A program made the translations under genes and the position numbers. The notes below the pieces were generated by a model. That model was not told the DNA's origin. It searched no databases and saw only the letters and a list, made by a program, of their open reading frames with translations. Of a DNA stretch of 64,000 bases, positions 60,861 to 64,000 are shown in pieces (within the stretch, counting starts at the first letter, position 1; each line of letters starts with the position of its first letter). The DNA comes from Fontisphaera persica (GTDB lineage Bacteria > Verrucomicrobiota > Verrucomicrobiia > Limisphaerales > Fontisphaeraceae), in assembly GCF_024832785.1 (NCBI RefSeq), contig NZ_CP116615.1, positions 2,232,001 through 2,296,000 on the forward strand, in the 5' to 3' direction.

Positions 60861-61963
60861 GGAAGATTATTGGCGTGCTTATCGCTGCTAAGGCTGGCTG
60901 GTTTGCGGCGGCCTTTATTTGCATTACCGTTTTGCCATGGTGGGAGCAGGGCAGTTGGGGGCGTGTGACAAGCTGGCCGTTGGAGGGGGGGCCGACGTTG
61001 GCCAGCCATTTTTCCACGTGGGATGCGGCGCTATATCTGAAGATTGCGCATGGCGGCTATCTTGCCGGCACAGGAATTTGCGCCTTCTATCCCCTCTGGC
61101 CGGGGCTTATACGACTGGGTTCTCTATTCACAGGCGGTGACCTGTTTTGGTCAGGCCTCATCTTGGCCAACCTGTTTTCCCTTTTGGGGCTGGTGCAGTT
61201 TTACCGGTTGGTCGGGGAACAACACGGAACGTCTGCCGCCCGCTGGGCCCTGGCGCTTCTCCTCGTCTTCCCCGGCGCCATTTTCCTTCATCTCATCTAC
61301 ACCGAGCCGCTGTTTTTATGGTTGTCGGTCAGTTGCCTGCGGCACTTGCTCCGGCAGCAATACCTGCCGGCAGGACTGTATGCCTATTTCATGCCGCTGA
61401 CGCGGGCGGTGGGGGTGTTTGTGTTGCTGGTATTTTTCCTGCAACTGTGGCGGAGCCGGCGGGGCTGGCGGGAGTATGCCTATCTGCTGCTGCCGCTGGG
61501 GGGGTACCTGAGTTACTTTGGGGTGATGTGGTATTTTACGGGGAACGCGCTGGAGGGATTTGCGGCCCAAAAGCACTATCCCAACCAGCCGAGCATTGAC
61601 AACCTGCTGAACGTGGGGCAGGCGATTCGGGGGCTGCTGAACATCGGCGAGTTTCACGGGGGCCTGAACTCGGCCGTGGACCGGTTGCATTACGTGCTGT
61701 TTGCGCAGGCGCTGGTGCTGGTGTGGCGGATGGACGAACGGTATTTTGCGTATGCGCTGCTGGTGGGTGGCGTGCCTGGGCTGACACACATCTACTGGTC
61801 GTATCCGCGGCTGATGATGATGGCCTTTCCGATGTTCATCGCGCTGGCGGTGTATTTGCGGGAGGGACTGGCGCGGTGGGTTTTGTGGTATTTGGTGGCG
61901 CTGATGGGGACGTTGCAGTTGTATTTCACGGCGTTGTACGTGCATAATCGCTGGGCGAGTTGA
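60857..61963 (+). CDS. PIG-V-type polyprenol-dependent mannosyltransferase, cassette 4
   Basis: A 368-residue copy with an intact, in-frame first helix (residues 8-28, VLIAAKAGWFAAAFICITVLPWW) and the full body, including TWDAALYLKIAHGGY. It is the best candidate for a functional form of this family. The stretch 60938-61416 equals 51878-52356. After it comes a spacer with only faint similarity to the other PIG-V 3' spacers, and no GtrA gene follows, so the array ends here. Confidence 0.9.
   Translation: MRKIIGVLIAAKAGWFAAAFICITVLPWWEQGSWGRVTSWPLEGGPTLASHFSTWDAALYLKIAHGGYLAGTGICAFYPLWPGLIRLGSLFTGGDLFWSGLILANLFSLLGLVQFYRLVGEQHGTSAARWALALLLVFPGAIFLHLIYTEPLFLWLSVSCLRHLLRQQYLPAGLYAYFMPLTRAVGVFVLLVFFLQLWRSRRGWREYAYLLLPLGGYLSYFGVMWYFTGNALEGFAAQKHYPNQPSIDNLLNVGQAIRGLLNIGEFHGGLNSAVDRLHYVLFAQALVLVWRMDERYFAYALLVGGVPGLTHIYWSYPRLMMMAFPMFIALAVYLREGLARWVLWYLVALMGTLQLYFTALYVHNRWAS
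60938..61416 (+). repeat. 479-bp perfect repeat, copy B
   Basis: Identical to 51878-52356; this copy is in frame with its upstream helix, so it is the likely donor or the unbroken original. Confidence 0.95.
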
Positions 61964-62033
61964 GGGGGAATGCCATTCGGCAAGACGCCAAAGGGAGAAT
62001 GCGGAGCGCAAGTGCTACTTGAAACCGGGTTAA

Positions 62034-63374
62034 TTGGACATGAACGAGCAAGGATCACCAGACAAAGTGGCAGTGGATGAATCTCCGCAAGCATTGTTGT
62101 CGCGTTGGGCGGCGGGGCGAGTGGTGGTGGAGGTGATGTCGGACCCGCGGCGTTTTTGGATATTTTTTTTGGTGGGCTTTTTGAGCTTGGTGGTGGTGGC
62201 GGAGTTGTTTCGCGGATTACGGCATAATCCGCATGCGGACGTTCAATTATACCAAAAGGTGGCACTGAATACCTTGGACGGGCGATTGCCTTACCGCGAT
62301 TATGTGCTGGAGTACCCGCCTTATGCCGTGCCGTTTTTTCTGGTGACGGCGTTGCGGTCCAGCGAGCGCGGTCATTTGGCCGCGTTCTCAGCGCAAATGC
62401 TGTTGGTGGACTGGCTGGTGAAGGGGCTGCTGCTATGGATGGTGTTCCGCTGGTGGCGGGAGCAGGGGGCCGCCGCGCCGCCGGACGAAGGGCCAGCGGC
62501 GGCCGTGTATGCGCCGCCGGCGCGGATGTTTCTGCCGCTGGTGGTCTTTTGCCTGTGCACGGCGCCGAATCACTATTTTTATTTGCAACGGTATGACCTG
62601 ATCCCGGCGGCGTTATGTTTGGGGGTGTTGCTGGCGTGGTGGCGGCAGCGGCATGGGCTGGCGGGCGTGTTGTTGATGGTGGCTATCGGCGCAAAGCTGT
62701 ATCCGGTGGTGTGGGTGCCGCCGTTGCTGGTATTGGCGTGGCGGACCGGGCGGCTCAGGCCGTTTGTCCTTGGCCTGGCGGCCGGCGCGGCACCGCTGGT
62801 GCTCATGGGGCTGGTGGCGCCGTGGTGGCGGTTTTTGGATTTTCATGCCGAACGCGGCCTGCAAGTGGAGAGTTTGTTTGCGTCGGTTATTTGGCTGGGG
62901 AAGCATCTGGGATTATGGGCTGCGGAATATAAATGGATCAAGTCATGGTTGGAGGTGAAGGGGCCGATGGCCGAGCGGTTGTTCCCGCTGGCATGGGCGG
63001 TGTTTGTGCTGGCGACGGTGGCGGGAGTGGCGGCAGCCTGCTGGCGTCTGTATCGGGCCAAAGAAGGATTGAGCCTGCCGGAGCTGGCGCGAGTGCTGCT
63101 ACTGCCCCTGCTGGCATTTGTGGCCTTCAACATCATCCTAAGCCCGCAGTACATGATTTGGCTGTCGGTGGTGGTGGCGGTGGCGGCTCTGGGGCAGTGG
63201 ACGCGGCCGCTGTTGTGGATTACGGTGGCGGCGTTCATCACGCCCATCATTTTTCCGGGTTACCATTACAGCACGGGCGAGTCGCTGGTGGAGGCGTTGG
63301 TGCTGGTGATACGCAACGGACTGCTGGTACTCGCCGCAGTGAAACTTTTCCGGCAAATGCGTTCCACGCCATGA
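62034..63374 (+). CDS. GT87/DUF2029-type membrane glycosyltransferase
   Basis: A 446-residue polytopic membrane enzyme of the GT-C DUF2029 (GT87) type, related to polyprenol-phosphate-mannose-dependent mannosyltransferases. Cues: HADVQLYQKVALNTLDGRLPYRDYVLEYPPY in the first loop (acidic residues expected in the active site), then about ten helices, with NHYFYLQRYDLIPAALCLGVLLA and NIILSPQYMIWLSVVVAVA. It lies 70 bases after the last PIG-V gene and probably belongs to the same glycosylation context. Its stop overlaps the next ATG (ATGA). Confidence 0.9.
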   Translation: MDMNEQGSPDKVAVDESPQALLSRWAAGRVVVEVMSDPRRFWIFFLVGFLSLVVVAELFRGLRHNPHADVQLYQKVALNTLDGRLPYRDYVLEYPPYAVPFFLVTALRSSERGHLAAFSAQMLLVDWLVKGLLLWMVFRWWREQGAAAPPDEGPAAAVYAPPARMFLPLVVFCLCTAPNHYFYLQRYDLIPAALCLGVLLAWWRQRHGLAGVLLMVAIGAKLYPVVWVPPLLVLAWRTGRLRPFVLGLAAGAAPLVLMGLVAPWWRFLDFHAERGLQVESLFASVIWLGKHLGLWAAEYKWIKSWLEVKGPMAERLFPLAWAVFVLATVAGVAAACWRLYRAKEGLSLPELARVLLLPLLAFVAFNIILSPQYMIWLSVVVAVAALGQWTRPLLWITVAAFITPIIFPGYHYSTGESLVEALVLVIRNGLLVLAAVKLFRQMRSTP

Positions 63375-64000
63375 AACTGAGACATCCCATGGCGCTGCGG
63401 CAGGGCTTCACGCTGGTGGAACTGCTGGTGGTGGTGGGCATCATTGCGGTGCTGGCGGCGTTGCTCATGCCGGCCCTGGGCGCCGCCAAGCGGCGGGCGG
63501 TGACGGTGCGATGTTTGAACAACCTCCGCCAGTTGCAGGCGGCCTGGCAAATGTATGAGGTCGACCACCACGAGCTGCCGCCGAATAATGATCAGCCAGG
63601 CGCGGGGCAAAGCGCGGAGCAGCCCAGTTGGGTGGCGGGGTGGCTGCGGCTGGACAGCGAGCGGGGAGACAAAAGGGAATCGGTGGATACGGAGCTGCTT
63701 GTGGGCGCAAAGTACCGCGCTTTTGGGTCGCTGGGGCCGTACACGCGGAATCCGCAGCTCTACAAATGCGCGCACGACCGCAGCACGGTGCGAATTGACG
63801 GGGTGGATTTGCCGCGCACGCGCACCGTGGCCATGAACGCCTACATGAACGGCACGGGTGTATGGCAGGACACCAACTACGTGACATTCCGAAGGTCAGC
63901 GCAAATCCCCCATCCCGCCGGCATGTGGGTGTTCATTGAAGAGCGGGAGGACTCGATCAATGACGGTTATTTCGCCGTGGCCATGGCGGCGCGGTACGCA
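63371..64000 (+). CDS. Type II secretion pseudopilin, 5' part (runs off the window)
   Basis: Open to the window end (210 codons). The leader MKLRHPMALRQG is followed by FTLVELLVVVGIIAVLAALL, the class III prepilin signal with Glu5. The later part has CLNNLRQLQAAWQMYEVDH, the common ending of the N-terminal helix in Verrucomicrobiota/Planctomycetota pseudopilins (DUF1559-like). It overlaps the GT87 gene by 4 bases. Confidence 0.93.
   Translation, partial: MKLRHPMALRQGFTLVELLVVVGIIAVLAALLMPALGAAKRRAVTVRCLNNLRQLQAAWQMYEVDHHELPPNNDQPGAGQSAEQPSWVAGWLRLDSERGDKRESVDTELLVGAKYRAFGSLGPYTRNPQLYKCAHDRSTVRIDGVDLPRTRTVAMNAYMNGTGVWQDTNYVTFRRSAQIPHPAGMWVFIEEREDSINDGYFAVAMAARYA

Overview
The window looks like a chromosome segment of a Verrucomicrobiota bacterium, probably near the Limisphaerales/Pedosphaera group. 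This is inferred from gene content, since no rRNA is present: DUF1080 and several ThuA-domain exported proteins, a GH172 (DUF2961) enzyme, a GH32 enzyme with an N-terminal beta-sandwich, Tat-exported Gfo/Idh/MocA oxidoreductase, single-gene pseudopilins, and many exported enzymes. The backbone is GC-rich with short operons.

Region 1 (0.1-43.8 kb) is ordinary backbone. It holds pgk-tpiA-secG, a FmdB/Nudix/MFS run, a cytidylate-kinase-like gene, ribosomal protein L28, an exported GH172 enzyme, a hybrid histidine kinase whose phospho-accepting His is replaced by Leu, a nitrilase-family amidohydrolase, three consecutive CNNM/CorC-type membrane proteins, DUF1080, tRNA-His, ThuA proteins, a sugar isomerase, a zincin followed by a GH32 enzyme, a split phosphotransacetylase (P-loop/DRTGG protein plus pta), an M48 lipoprotein protease, a REC-PAS-PP2C phosphatase, an AGE-type epimerase and an exported RraA-like protein. 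Together these suggest a carbohydrate-degrading heterotroph.

Region 2 (43.9-62.0 kb) is the unusual part. It is an array of four cassettes of about 4.2-4.7 kb with the order GtrA-like flippase, MauE-like membrane protein carrying C-x-C-[FIL]-G, an exported membrane-anchored ectoprotein, a small exported cysteine-rich protein, and a PIG-V-type mannosyltransferase. The PIG-V body, the following spacer and the GtrA gene are GC-rich and nearly identical between cassettes (runs of 479 bp and 189 bp are perfectly identical). The MauE/ecto/Cys-rich core is AT-rich and strongly diverged. The layout is therefore five copies (two partial) of a direct repeat separated by four variable cores. Cores show fusion, fission and reordering of the same modules, and one PIG-V copy is frameshifted exactly at the edge of a homogenised tract. 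The GtrA N-terminus carries an in-frame 15-bp tandem repeat (5, 2, 2 and 9 copies) in which every unit contains a start codon.

The working hypothesis is an exported cysteine-rich protein family whose disulfides are handled by the MauE-like protein and which, or whose ectoprotein partner, is modified with a polyprenol-linked sugar by GtrA and PIG-V. The repeats would let homologous recombination reshuffle the variable cores. The function is inference; the architecture is seen directly.

Region 3 (62.0-64.0 kb) holds a GT87/DUF2029-type glycosyltransferase coupled by ATGA overlap to a pseudopilin gene that runs off the window end.
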